NCBI RefSeq assembly: GCF_030811855.1
Contig: NZ_JAUSRN010000012.1
Span: forward strand, 124,001 to 188,000
Direction: 5' to 3'
DNA from: Variovorax paradoxus
Lineage (GTDB): Bacteria > Pseudomonadota > Gammaproteobacteria > Burkholderiales > Burkholderiaceae_C
DNA: 64,000 nt
Positions 43,273 through 51,851 of this stretch are shown here, in pieces. Each line of letters opens with the position of its first letter. Positions within the stretch are counted from its first letter, which is position 1. The notes beneath the pieces were generated by a model. It made no database searches, was not told the origin of the DNA, and saw only the letters and a list, made by a program, of their open reading frames with translations. The translations under genes were made by a program, and so were the position numbers.

Positions 43273-44621
43273 AAACCACCGCTGACTTCAACATGGTGAA
43301 CGCCTACATCCCCGGCCGCGCCAAGGTCGGGCCCGCCACAGAGGCGATGATCGAGCGGCGCAATGCGCTGCTCGGCCCGGCGTACCGACTGATGTACGAA
43401 CACCCGCTGCACATCGTGCGCGGCGACGGCGTGTGGTTGATGGACCCCGAGGGCCGCCGCTACCTGGACGTGTACAACAACGTCACCTCGCTCGGGCACT
43501 GCCATCCCGCGGTGACCGAGGCGATCTGCCGCCAAGTACAGACGCTTGCGACCAACACGCGATACCTGCACGACACCATCCTCGAGTTGGCCGAACGCCT
43601 GATCGCCAGCGTGCCCGGAACCGACTTGGCCCACCTGATGCTGACGTGCACCGGCAGCGAGGCCAACGACCTGGCCTATCGCATCGCCAAGGTGCGCACC
43701 GGCGGCACGGGGGTGATCGTCACCGACACGGCCTACCACGGCATCACCGACGCCGTGTCGCAGTTCTCGCCGTCGCTCGGCGTGACCGTCGACCTCGGCC
43801 CGCACGTTCGCCTGGTGCCGGCGCCGCGTCTGTACCACGCCGAAGGCGCCGACCTTGGCGAGCGCTTCACGCGCGACGTGGAGGCGGCTATCGCCGACCT
43901 GCAGCGGCACGGCATCAAGCCGGCAGCCTTGATCGTCGATTCGCTTTTCACGAGCGACGGCATCCTGCCCGAGCCAGCGGGCTTCCTGAAGGGAGCGGTC
44001 GAGGCGATCAAGCGCGCGGGCGGCCTGTTCATCGCCGACGAGGTGCAGCCCGGCTTCGGCCGTACCGGCGAGCATATGTGGGGCTTCCAGCGCCACGGCC
44101 TCGTTCCCGACATCGTCACCCTGGGCAAGCCGATGGGCAACGGCCAGCCGATCGCAGGCCTCCTCGCGACAGCCGACGCCCTGGCTGAATTCGGCAAGCA
44201 CTCGCGCTACTTCAATACCTTCGCCGGCAACACGGTCTCGTGCGCAGCGGCCCTGGCGGTGCTGGAGACCATCGAGCGGGAACGGCTGGTGCCGCACGCA
44301 GCCAAGATCGGCAAATTGCTGCTCGACGGCATCGCCGGCCTCGCGGCAAAGCACGAGGCCATCGGCGACGTGCGAGGCGCGGGGCTCTTCGTGGGCGTGG
44401 AACTCGTGTCGGACCGGACGACGCGGGCGCCGGACCGCGGCCTCACCAGCCGCGTGGTCAACCTGATGCGCGACAAGGGTGTGCTGCTCAGCGCCTGCGC
44501 CCAGGGACACAACGTGCTCAAGATCCGTCCGCCGCTGGTGCTGTCGGCGGAGCAGGCCGGCATGGTGATCGAAGCGCTCGACGAATCGCTTGCCGAGGCG
44601 CAGCGCACGCCAAGGACTTGA
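43269..44621 (+). CDS. Class III PLP-dependent aminotransferase / phospho-lyase
   Basis: A 450-residue PLP enzyme. TCTGSEANDLAYRIAK binds the cofactor phosphate, FIADEVQPGFGRTG has the Asp to the pyridine nitrogen, and TLGKPMGNGQP the Schiff-base Lys. The closest pattern is the AGXT2L/ethanolamine-phosphate phospho-lyase group because of the adjoining kinase. ATGA overlap at 43269. Confidence 0.88.
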   Translation: MKTTADFNMVNAYIPGRAKVGPATEAMIERRNALLGPAYRLMYEHPLHIVRGDGVWLMDPEGRRYLDVYNNVTSLGHCHPAVTEAICRQVQTLATNTRYLHDTILELAERLIASVPGTDLAHLMLTCTGSEANDLAYRIAKVRTGGTGVIVTDTAYHGITDAVSQFSPSLGVTVDLGPHVRLVPAPRLYHAEGADLGERFTRDVEAAIADLQRHGIKPAALIVDSLFTSDGILPEPAGFLKGAVEAIKRAGGLFIADEVQPGFGRTGEHMWGFQRHGLVPDIVTLGKPMGNGQPIAGLLATADALAEFGKHSRYFNTFAGNTVSCAAALAVLETIERERLVPHAAKIGKLLLDGIAGLAAKHEAIGDVRGAGLFVGVELVSDRTTRAPDRGLTSRVVNLMRDKGVLLSACAQGHNVLKIRPPLVLSAEQAGMVIEALDESLAEAQRTPRT

Positions 44622-44636
44622 CCGTACCATGACGCC

Positions 44637-45137
44637 ATGAGTTCGGCAGTTCCGTTCGACAGGTTTGATCTCAAGATCCTCGTGCACCTACAGCGCGAGG
44701 GACGCTGCTCGAACGTCGATCTGGCGGCGTCGCTCGGCCTCAGCCCCAGCCCTTGTCTCCTGCGCACCAAGCGGCTGCAGGAGTGCGGGCTGATCCGCGG
44801 CTACGGCGCCGACATCGCGCTGGAAAAGCTGGGGGATCACGTCACCGTGTTCTCGGAGGTCACCATCAGCAGCCACCGGCCGCATGATTTCCGCAAGTTC
44901 GAGCAAGCCGCCTCGAAGTACGAAGAGATTGTCGAGTGGTACAACGTCAGCGGCGGCTACGACTACCTGTTGAAGATCGTGGCACCCGGCGTCGGCTACT
45001 TTCAGGCGCTGATGGAAAAGATGCTGGAAGACGACATCGGCATCGAACGCTTCGCCAGCCGCATCGTCCTGCGCCAGTCGCTGGAACGCCGCGGGTATCC
45101 GCTGGGCATCATCGCGGCTCAGAAGCGGTGGGAGTGA
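44637..45137 (+). CDS. Lrp/AsnC family transcriptional regulator
   Basis: A 166-residue regulator: HTH at about 8-60 (FDLKILVHLQREGRCSNVDL, GLSPSPCLLRTKRLQE) and a RAM ligand domain (HVTVFSEVTISSH to FASRIVL). It starts 15 bases after the aminotransferase and likely regulates the amine operon in response to an amino acid. Confidence 0.9.
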   Translation: MSSAVPFDRFDLKILVHLQREGRCSNVDLAASLGLSPSPCLLRTKRLQECGLIRGYGADIALEKLGDHVTVFSEVTISSHRPHDFRKFEQAASKYEEIVEWYNVSGGYDYLLKIVAPGVGYFQALMEKMLEDDIGIERFASRIVLRQSLERRGYPLGIIAAQKRWE

Positions 45138-45177
45138 TGGAAGGCCTCAAACACAACCAGCGCCGCCGATCGATCGT

Positions 45178-46167
45178 TCAGGGCTGAAAGCCCGAGCGCC
45201 GCACCACCGGCTCCCACTGCTGGCGAAAGCTCTTGAGCATTTGCGCTGTCTCGGCCTGCGTGCTGACGATGGGTGTGATGTAGGCCGCATTGGCGGCTTT
45301 CTGCAGCGCGGGGTCCTGCATGACGTCGCGGATCGCGGTCGCCAACTGCTGCACCTTGGCGGGCGGCATCGCGGCCGGAGCGAAGAAGGTGTTCCAGCCG
45401 TCGGCATCGATCTTCATGCCGGCCTCGCGGAAGGTGGGAATGGCGGGCGCGAAGCTCACGCGCTTCTTGCCCGACACGGCCAGGATGCGTATCTTGCCGG
45501 CCACGTGCTGCGCGTAGAGCGAATCGAGCGTGTCGATGGCGATCGGCAGGTTGCCACCGGTGAGGTCGGCCGACAGCGGCGCCGATCCGCCGTAGCCCTT
45601 GATCTGCGGCTGCACGCTGAGCGCGTCGCCCACCATCAGGCCGAAGAAGTGAGGCAGGCTGCCGGTAGCCGGCACGCCGAAGACGGCCTCTTCCGGGTGC
45701 GCCCAGAGCCGGCCCACGAGGAACATCGCGCGGTCGAGCTGCAGCTTGTTGCCCACGGCCAGCGCGAAGTCGTAGCTGCTGACCTGCGACACCGGCACAA
45801 AGTCCTTGTCGGGGTCGTAGCCCAGGTCCTTGAAGACGAGCGGCGCCACCACCATGACCGCGGGATTGCCGAGCATCAACACGTTCTGCCCCGCGGGCGC
45901 GCGCTTGATCTCCTTGGCGGCCAGTCGCCCGCCTTCGCCCGGACGGTTCTCGACCGTCACTGCCACGCCAAGCCGCGGGCCGAGCCGCTCGGCCACGAGG
46001 CGCGCGATACGGTCGGTGCTGCCACCCGCGGTGTAGCCGACCACCAGCGTGAGCGGGCCCTCGAAGACGGGCGTCTGCGCGTGGGCGAACGGTGCGGCGC
46101 ACGGGGCCAATGCGGCGAACGCGAGGCCCCATGCGGTGAGCTTGCGCCGTGAAAAGAATGCTGTCAT
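45178..46167 (-). CDS. Bug/TctC-type substrate-binding protein
   Basis: A 329-residue periplasmic binding protein with a signal peptide (SRRKLTAWGLAFAALAPCA, cleavage after AHAQ). VVGYTAGGSTDRIARLVAERL is the family ligand loop. It is of the second Bug subgroup, only distantly like the copy at 7873. The ATG at 46167 is chosen since the upstream extension is Arg-rich and precedes the signal. Divergent from a MarR regulator. Confidence 0.88.
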   Translation of the reverse strand: MTAFFSRRKLTAWGLAFAALAPCAAPFAHAQTPVFEGPLTLVVGYTAGGSTDRIARLVAERLGPRLGVAVTVENRPGEGGRLAAKEIKRAPAGQNVLMLGNPAVMVVAPLVFKDLGYDPDKDFVPVSQVSSYDFALAVGNKLQLDRAMFLVGRLWAHPEEAVFGVPATGSLPHFFGLMVGDALSVQPQIKGYGGSAPLSADLTGGNLPIAIDTLDSLYAQHVAGKIRILAVSGKKRVSFAPAIPTFREAGMKIDADGWNTFFAPAAMPPAKVQQLATAIRDVMQDPALQKAANAAYITPIVSTQAETAQMLKSFRQQWEPVVRRSGFQP

Positions 46168-46365
46168 CGGGTTTCCTGCTTGCGGATGGTGGCGGCGAAC
46201 ACGGATGCGCGCAGGCCTTCGCGGCGACAATCGCCGAAACCGCGTTTGTTTCATCCGGTGTGATTTGTTACCGTTTATACGCACGCCACAAACAGTTGAT
46301 CTAATCCATCAAATGCCCGCCGAGGCGCGCGGGCCACACCCTTTTTTCTCATCGCTTCAGATTCC

Positions 46366-46932
46366 ATGAACGGTCCGCAAGACACGCCCGCCTTTCCCGA
46401 TGCCAGCGCAGTGCGTGCGCCCCGTTCGCTCGACGACCTGCTCCTGTACCGGTTCTCGCGTGCGGTGCGCGCGAGCAACGGCATGGCCACGCGCCTGGTC
46501 GAGGGCGGCTTCGGCATCACGCGGCGCGAATGGGGAATGATCGCCACGCTCGCGCAGCAGGGCGAGATCCGCTCTTCGGCGTTGGCCGCGCACCTGCACC
46601 TGGATCGCGTGCGCACCTCGCGCGGCCTGCGCGGCCTGGTCGAGAAGAAGCTGGTGGTGCGCCGCCAGGACGCCGACGACCGGCGCGAGGTGCACGTGCG
46701 GCTGAGCCCCTCGGGCCAGCAACTTTTCGACCGCATGTTCCCGCGCATCGCGGACCTCAACGTCGACCTGCTCGAGGGCATCGCGCCCGCGCACCTCGAC
46801 ATCTTTTTGCAGTGCCTGCAGCATCTCGAACAGCGCGGCAACGCCTTGAGCGCGCAGGGCGCGGTGGCCGAGAAGGCCGACCGACGCTCGGGCGGCACGC
46901 GGCACCGGTGGCCGGAGTCGCGCCAGGTTTAG
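46366..46932 (+). CDS. MarR family transcriptional regulator
   Basis: A 188-residue winged-helix regulator, with FGITRREWGMIATLAQQGEI leading into the HTH and the wing VVRRQDADDRREVHVRLSP. The Arg/Asp-rich wing is intact. It is divergent from the Bug gene across 198 bases and probably represses it. Confidence 0.88.
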   Translation: MNGPQDTPAFPDASAVRAPRSLDDLLLYRFSRAVRASNGMATRLVEGGFGITRREWGMIATLAQQGEIRSSALAAHLHLDRVRTSRGLRGLVEKKLVVRRQDADDRREVHVRLSPSGQQLFDRMFPRIADLNVDLLEGIAPAHLDIFLQCLQHLEQRGNALSAQGAVAEKADRRSGGTRHRWPESRQV

Positions 46933-46951
46933 CGGTTTCGCGGCACCGCGC

Positions 46952-47863
46952 TCAGCGCAGATCGAACAGCGCAGCCGCATTGCCCCATGCAACGCGCCGC
47001 GCCACGTCGGGCGGCAGCTCGCCGAGCCAGGTGCGGTAGCCGCGCATGATCTCGTCGTAGGCGCTCCAGCGCTGGTTCACCCAGGTGTCGGAGCCGATCA
47101 TGAAGCGCTCCGGATACTTGAGGATCAGCGCGCGCCACTCGGGGCACAGCTTGCCGCCTTCGCAGGTGAGGCCCGGCCGATACGAGAGCTCGCCCATCAG
47201 CAACGGATAGCGCTCGAGCAGGGCCTGCACACGCTCGATGGGTGGGCCGCCGATGCCCGTGTGCGCCCAGATGAGGCGCAGGTTCTTGCCCTTGGATGGC
47301 GCGTGGGCCATCAGCAGGTCGATCGCCGCGTCATCGACGTGCGCGAGCACCGCGAGCTTCTGCCGCTCCGCGAGCGCGATCAGCTTCTTGGCCACCGGTC
47401 CGTTGGCATTGGCGCTCTCGTACAGGTGGAACTCGCCGATTCCGCGATAGGGCCCGCTCGCGGTGCCGCGCGCCAGTTCGGCCAGCACCATCTCGTGGAT
47501 GGTCTCGTCGCGAAACCAGTTGCTGTAGTCGTCGCGGTTGCGATACAGGCGCACGAAGGGCACCACGGTCACGCCCGCGGCCCGGGTCTCGCGCGCCGCG
47601 GCCAGCGTTTGCGTGCCGGCGTTGGGCCGCGAGTTGGCAATGATCGCGGTCACCTGGTTGCGCTGCATGCGCGCGAGCGCCTCGGCGGGCGGATAAGGCC
47701 CGGCGTTGCCGTCCCAGGCTTCCTGGTTGTAGTGCAGGTGCGTGTCGAACAGCGGGCCGTCGTAGCCAGGCGCACTGCTCTGCGTAGCCTGGCCGTGCGC
47801 AAGGGGCGCCAAGGCGACGCAGGTGGCCAAGACAAGGGTCGTGAAAGGCGTGTGGGCTTTCAT
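46952..47863 (-). CDS. Exported amidohydrolase-family protein
   Basis: A 303-residue TIM-barrel metal hydrolase (amidohydrolase 2 type). Signal peptide TTLVLATCVALAPLAHGQ; then FDTHLHYN with the first His pair, LAHVDD, WAHTGIGG and the late GSDTW Asp. ATG 47863 is preferred because it begins the signal sequence. Periplasmic location is unusual for a catabolic amidohydrolase. It is divergent from the cio operon. Confidence 0.83.
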   Translation of the reverse strand: MKAHTPFTTLVLATCVALAPLAHGQATQSSAPGYDGPLFDTHLHYNQEAWDGNAGPYPPAEALARMQRNQVTAIIANSRPNAGTQTLAAARETRAAGVTVVPFVRLYRNRDDYSNWFRDETIHEMVLAELARGTASGPYRGIGEFHLYESANANGPVAKKLIALAERQKLAVLAHVDDAAIDLLMAHAPSKGKNLRLIWAHTGIGGPPIERVQALLERYPLLMGELSYRPGLTCEGGKLCPEWRALILKYPERFMIGSDTWVNQRWSAYDEIMRGYRTWLGELPPDVARRVAWGNAAALFDLR

Positions 47864-47943
47864 GTGTTTCGCAAAGAGGGACGCAAGGCCGTTGCGCTGG
47901 ATTCTGGCGCAGTCCCTGATTGCGCGGCAATTTGGCCGCACCG

Positions 47944-47957
47944 TTCACGTAGGTCAA
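47944..47957. promoter_or_regulatory. FNR/ANR-like site upstream of the cio operon
   Basis: TTCAC-GTAG-GTCAA matches the ANR/FNR consensus TTGAC-N4-GTCAA except for one base in the left half. It lies about 50 bases before a possible -10 (TGTAAT at 47990-47995) and 85 before the cioA ATG. An oxygen-responsive role is inferred. Confidence 0.4.
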
Positions 47958-48041
47958 AACGCCCACTTCCCTCGTTTGCCACATCGCCGTGTAATAGGAC
48001 TGCCCGACCGGCAATCCGCGTCTGCGCAACGGAACCCTTCA

Positions 48042-49451
48042 ATGGAACCCCTCATCCTCGCCCGCGTCCAGTTCGGCTTCACGATCTCGTTCCACATCAT
48101 CTTTCCCGCGCTGACCATCGGGCTCGCGAGCTACCTCGCCGTGCTCGAAGGACTGTGGCTGCGCACCGGCCGGCAGGTGTACATCGACCTGTATCAGTTC
48201 TGGATCAAGATCTTTGCGGTGGCCTTCGGCATGGGCGTGGTGTCTGGCTTGGTGATGGCCTACCAGTTCGGCACCAACTGGAGCAACTTCTCGCGCTTTG
48301 CCGGTGGCGTGACCGGGCCGCTGCTGGCCTACGAGGTGCTCACCGCGTTCTTTCTCGAAGCGGGATTTCTCGGCGTGATGCTGTTCGGCCGCGAGCGCGT
48401 GGGACCGGGCCTGCACTTCGTCTCGACCCTGGCGGTGGCGGTCGGCACGCTGGTCTCCGCCACCTGGATCCTCGCGTCGAACAGCTGGATGCAGACGCCG
48501 CAGGGCCACGAGATCATCGACGGGCGCGTGGTGCCGGTCGACTGGTTCAAGGTGATCTTCAACCCATCCTTCCCCTACCGGCTGGCGCACACCGTCACCG
48601 CCGCCTACCTTGCAACGGCGCTCATGGTGGGTGGCGCCGCGGCCTGGCATCTTTTGCGCGGCAACGACAACACTCGCGTGCGCACCATGCTGTCGATGGC
48701 CTTGTGGATGCTGCTTGCGGCGGCGCCGCTGCAGGCGCTCATCGGCGACCAGCACGGCCTCAACACGCTCGAGCACCAGCCCGCCAAGCTTGCCGCGATC
48801 GAAGGCCACTGGGAGCGCACGCCGGAGGGCGAAGGCGTGCCGCTGATTCTTTTCGGCTGGCCCGACATGAAGGCCGAGGTCACGCGCTTCGCGATCGAAA
48901 TTCCGCGCGCCGGCAGCCTGCTGCTTGCGCACAGCTGGGACGGACAGATTCCCGCGCTCAAGGAGTTCGCACCGGAAGATCGTCCGAACTCGACCATCGT
49001 GTTCTGGACCTTCCGCGCGATGGTGGGCCTGGGCGTGCTGATGATCGCGCTGGCCTTCTGGGGGCTGTGGCTGCGCCGCGGGCAGCGGCTGTTTGCGCAG
49101 CGCGCGTTCCTGCGGCTGGCGGTGGCCCTCTCGCCCGCGGGCCTCGTGGCCATCCTGGCCGGCTGGTTCACCACCGAGATCGGCCGCCAGCCCTGGGTCG
49201 TCTACGGCCTCATGCGCACGGCCGATGCGGTGTCGCCGCAGCATTCGACCTCGCAGGTCGGTTTCACGCTCGCACTGTTCGTCGTCGTGTACTTCGTGGT
49301 GTTCGGTGCGGGCACGGCCTACGGGCTGCGCCTCATTGCCAAGGGGCCCACGGGCGGCCACGGTGATCCGCCCGTGCATGGCGGGCCCGGAGAACCGCGG
49401 CAACCCATGCGCCCGCTTTCAGCAGCATCGGAGTCTGACGATGGGCATTGA
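48042..49451 (+). CDS. cioA: Cyanide-insensitive quinol oxidase subunit I (cytochrome bd type)
   Basis: A 469-residue inner-membrane quinol oxidase subunit with about nine helices. RVQFGFTISFHIIFP carries the distal haem His19, NPSFPYRLAHT the His to b595/b558, and EIGRQPW the GRQPW signature. The Q-loop is the short form typical of CioA rather than E. coli CydA. The C-terminal tail is Gly/Pro-rich. It oxidises ubiquinol and reduces oxygen, with low cyanide sensitivity. Confidence 0.92.
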   Translation: MEPLILARVQFGFTISFHIIFPALTIGLASYLAVLEGLWLRTGRQVYIDLYQFWIKIFAVAFGMGVVSGLVMAYQFGTNWSNFSRFAGGVTGPLLAYEVLTAFFLEAGFLGVMLFGRERVGPGLHFVSTLAVAVGTLVSATWILASNSWMQTPQGHEIIDGRVVPVDWFKVIFNPSFPYRLAHTVTAAYLATALMVGGAAAWHLLRGNDNTRVRTMLSMALWMLLAAAPLQALIGDQHGLNTLEHQPAKLAAIEGHWERTPEGEGVPLILFGWPDMKAEVTRFAIEIPRAGSLLLAHSWDGQIPALKEFAPEDRPNSTIVFWTFRAMVGLGVLMIALAFWGLWLRRGQRLFAQRAFLRLAVALSPAGLVAILAGWFTTEIGRQPWVVYGLMRTADAVSPQHSTSQVGFTLALFVVVYFVVFGAGTAYGLRLIAKGPTGGHGDPPVHGGPGEPRQPMRPLSAASESDDGH

Positions 49452-50448
49452 TCTTCCCTTGATCTGGGCCGTGATCATACTGTTCGGCATCATGATGTAT
49501 GTGGTGATGGACGGCTTCGATCTCGGCATTGGCATCCTCTTCCCGTTCGTGCCTGCGAAGGAAGACCGCGACGTCATGATGAACACCGTCGCGCCGGTAT
49601 GGGACGGCAACGAGACCTGGCTCGTGCTCGGCGGGGCGGGCCTGCTGGCAGCCTTTCCGCTGGCGTATGCGGTGATCCTCAGTGCGTTCTACCTGCCACT
49701 CATCCTCATGCTGGTGGGGCTGGTGTTTCGCGGCGTTGCGTTCGAATTCCGCTTCAAGGCGCGGGCGGGCAAGCGGCGCTGGTGGGATGCGGCCTTCATC
49801 GGCGGCTCGTTCACCGCCACCTTCTTCCAGGGTGTGACGCTGGGTGCTTTCCTCAACGGCCTGAAGGTCGTGGATGGCAACTTTGCCGGCGGCTCGTTCG
49901 ACTGGGTCTCGCCGTTCTCGCTCTTCACGGGCCTTGCGCTGGTGGCGGCCTATGCGCTGCTCGGCGCCAACTGGCTCGTGATGAAGACCGAAGGCCCGCT
50001 GCAGATGCGCATGCGCAGCTTGGCGCGGCCTCTTGCGTGGCTCATGCTGGCCGTCATCATTGCCATCAGCATCTGGACGCCGCTCGCACACAAGGCAATT
50101 GCAACACGCTGGTTCAGCCTGCCCAACCTGCTGTACTTTGCGCCGGTGCCACTGCTCGTTGCGCTCGTGGTCTACAAGCTCTTGCAGGCGCTGCGCGGCG
50201 ATGGGCACGCCTCGCCCTTCGTGCTTACGCTGGCTTTGCTCTTCCTCGGCTACACCGGCCTGGGCATCAGTCTGTGGCCGAACGTCATTCCGCCTGACAT
50301 CTCGATCTGGCAGGCTGCAGGCCCCGCACAGAGCCTGGGCTTTGCGCTGGTGGGCGCACTACTGATCATTCCGATCATCCTGATGTACACCGCATGGAGT
50401 TATTGGGTGTTTCGCGGCAAGGTGCGGCATGGCGATGGCTATCACTGA
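49441..50448 (+). CDS. cioB: Cyanide-insensitive quinol oxidase subunit II
   Basis: A 335-residue partner membrane subunit with eight or nine helices. YVVMDGFDLGIGILFP with the conserved Asp/Phe, APVWDGNETWLVLGGAGLLAAFP and FRGVAFEFRFK are CydB/CioB hallmarks. It overlaps the cioA end by 11 bases. Confidence 0.92.
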   Translation: MGIDLPLIWAVIILFGIMMYVVMDGFDLGIGILFPFVPAKEDRDVMMNTVAPVWDGNETWLVLGGAGLLAAFPLAYAVILSAFYLPLILMLVGLVFRGVAFEFRFKARAGKRRWWDAAFIGGSFTATFFQGVTLGAFLNGLKVVDGNFAGGSFDWVSPFSLFTGLALVAAYALLGANWLVMKTEGPLQMRMRSLARPLAWLMLAVIIAISIWTPLAHKAIATRWFSLPNLLYFAPVPLLVALVVYKLLQALRGDGHASPFVLTLALLFLGYTGLGISLWPNVIPPDISIWQAAGPAQSLGFALVGALLIIPIILMYTAWSYWVFRGKVRHGDGYH

Positions 50449-50587
50449 CGAACCGCGATCAGTCCGGCGCAAATGGATGCGCCGCGTCGGGTGGCTCGCG
50501 GCCATCTGGCTCGCGAGCGTGGCGGCGCTGTATCTGCTGGCGCTGGTGCTGCGCTTTGTCATGAAAGCGGTCGGCCTGGGACTGTGA
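50429..50587 (+). CDS. DUF2474 small membrane protein of the cio oxidase
   Basis: A 52-residue protein not obvious among longer reading frames. It begins at ATG 50429 inside the cioB end (a second ATG at 50435 is possible) and reads MAMAITDEPRSVRRKWMRR, then one hydrophobic helix WLAAIWLASVAALYLLALVL and a short Lys-containing tail to TGA at 50585. Length, single helix and place after cioB match the DUF2474 family, thought to act like CydX in stabilising the oxidase. Function by analogy. Confidence 0.75.
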   Translation: MAMAITDEPRSVRRKWMRRVGWLAAIWLASVAALYLLALVLRFVMKAVGLGL

Positions 50588-50790
50588 ACGGCGGCAATGC
50601 GGCCACCAAGGTGGCCTGCTGTGGTGCAACGCAGCGCTAAGGTGTCGAACGCGCCACGATTTGTCGGACTCGGCTGACTCCGAGCGAGCAAATGCTCCGG
50701 CGCTCCCCTGCAACCTACCCCATACGTCGGCGCCGTCCGACAGGAGCAGGCGCGCGCGCGAGCACGCTGCGGAGGTCAAGGAGAGGCGCC

Positions 50791-50997
50791 ATGAACGCAG
50801 ACCATGCATTCCTTGCCTGGAAGGATGCCCATTGCAAGGCTTCGGAAGCCGAGTTCCAGGTCCAGTTGGGCGCGAGCCGTCCCGCATCTCAGAAGCCAAG
50901 GCAGGAACAGATCGAAGAGGCGATCCGTCTGCGCAAAATCGCCTCCGAGAACCTGCGGGCCTTTCTGGCGGCCAGCGCGCGCGTTCCGACCAGCTAG
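50791..50997 (+). CDS. Small hypothetical protein
   Basis: A 68-residue soluble, helical protein with the segment RQEQIEEAIRLRKIASENLRAF typical of a short coiled coil. AAGGAGAGG directly precedes the ATG, so translation is likely. I do not recognise the family. It is followed 35 bases later by another unknown gene and may share its transcript. Confidence 0.6.
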   Translation: MNADHAFLAWKDAHCKASEAEFQVQLGASRPASQKPRQEQIEEAIRLRKIASENLRAFLAASARVPTS

Positions 50998-51032
50998 CCG
51001 GAACGCAGCGGCTTCAAAACGAGCCAAGGACC

Positions 51033-51650
51033 ATGAAGAACCGGACGGCTCATGAGGCGACCGTCACCTTGAAACTGCCATCGGCCGTGAAGGGCCGCGC
51101 GCTGGTCGAGGCGCTTCGCAGAGCGGGCATTCCGGTCGATGCACTTGGCAGCGTGACGTCGGGTTATCTCTTCGTGCGGACCACCGGCCGCTTCGGCAAA
51201 CGCGCCAACACCTATCGATGGTTTGCCGCCGGCACGAGCGAAGAGTCGGTGGCCGCCTTTGCTTTGCCGCGCGCTGACGATGATGCCGATAACCCTGTGA
51301 CTGCAGACAGTGCGCAAGGCTTCGTTCTTCCGGCGGCGCAACCGCGCGTGCCCACGCCCGTGACCTACCTGCGGGTGTGGAAGGAGCTGGAACAACATGC
51401 GCGCCTCGCGGAAACCCAATTGCACGCGAAACGCCTCGCCTACTTTCGAGGCCTGGGCCCACCGCCCGATGCGCTGGATCGGGAGTTGGTGAAACGTGCG
51501 TGGGCCAATGCGAACCAGTGCCTTCTGGCCGCGCACGACGAAATGAGCTTCAGGGCTTCCGGGCGCGAACGGCAATCGGGGCCCAGGGGGCCTTCAGCGG
51601 CCGGCGCTCCTGCGCCAACCAGCGAGCCCGATCCGGCAACTCGGCAATAG
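51033..51650 (+). CDS. Hypothetical protein
   Basis: A 205-residue protein without signal peptide or membrane segment. The N-terminal half is beta-rich (ATVTLKLPSAVKGRALVEAL, GSVTSGYLFVRTTGRFG), the middle is acidic, then a helical part (RVWKELEQHARLAETQLHAKR) and a Pro/Gly-rich low-complexity tail. No family recognised. A weak AAGGA precedes the ATG. Confidence 0.55.
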   Translation: MKNRTAHEATVTLKLPSAVKGRALVEALRRAGIPVDALGSVTSGYLFVRTTGRFGKRANTYRWFAAGTSEESVAAFALPRADDDADNPVTADSAQGFVLPAAQPRVPTPVTYLRVWKELEQHARLAETQLHAKRLAYFRGLGPPPDALDRELVKRAWANANQCLLAAHDEMSFRASGRERQSGPRGPSAAGAPAPTSEPDPATRQ

Positions 51651-51851
51651 GGTGCAAGAGAACCGACGCGCCCGGTTCGAACGATGTGATTACGTGCCTG
51701 GTCTGGAGATAGAACTTTTCATGTAAGCGCTTGCGCGGGCCGTGCGAATTCGATGCTTTTCTGCAGGGATATCCCGCATGGATTGAGTCGATCACGTCGA
51801 TCCATAGAGGGTCTAATGACTCTGACACCTTGTCCGGACCATCTGCATGGC

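Noticed and set aside
46244..46293. GTTTGT ... ACAAAC as an operator for the MarR/Bug divergent promoter
   Set aside because: The arms are about 38 bases apart and short; no better than chance.
50601..50616. Hairpin GGCCACC-AA-GGTGGCC after the cio operon as a terminator
   Set aside because: Perfect stem but no T-run follows, so termination cannot be supported.
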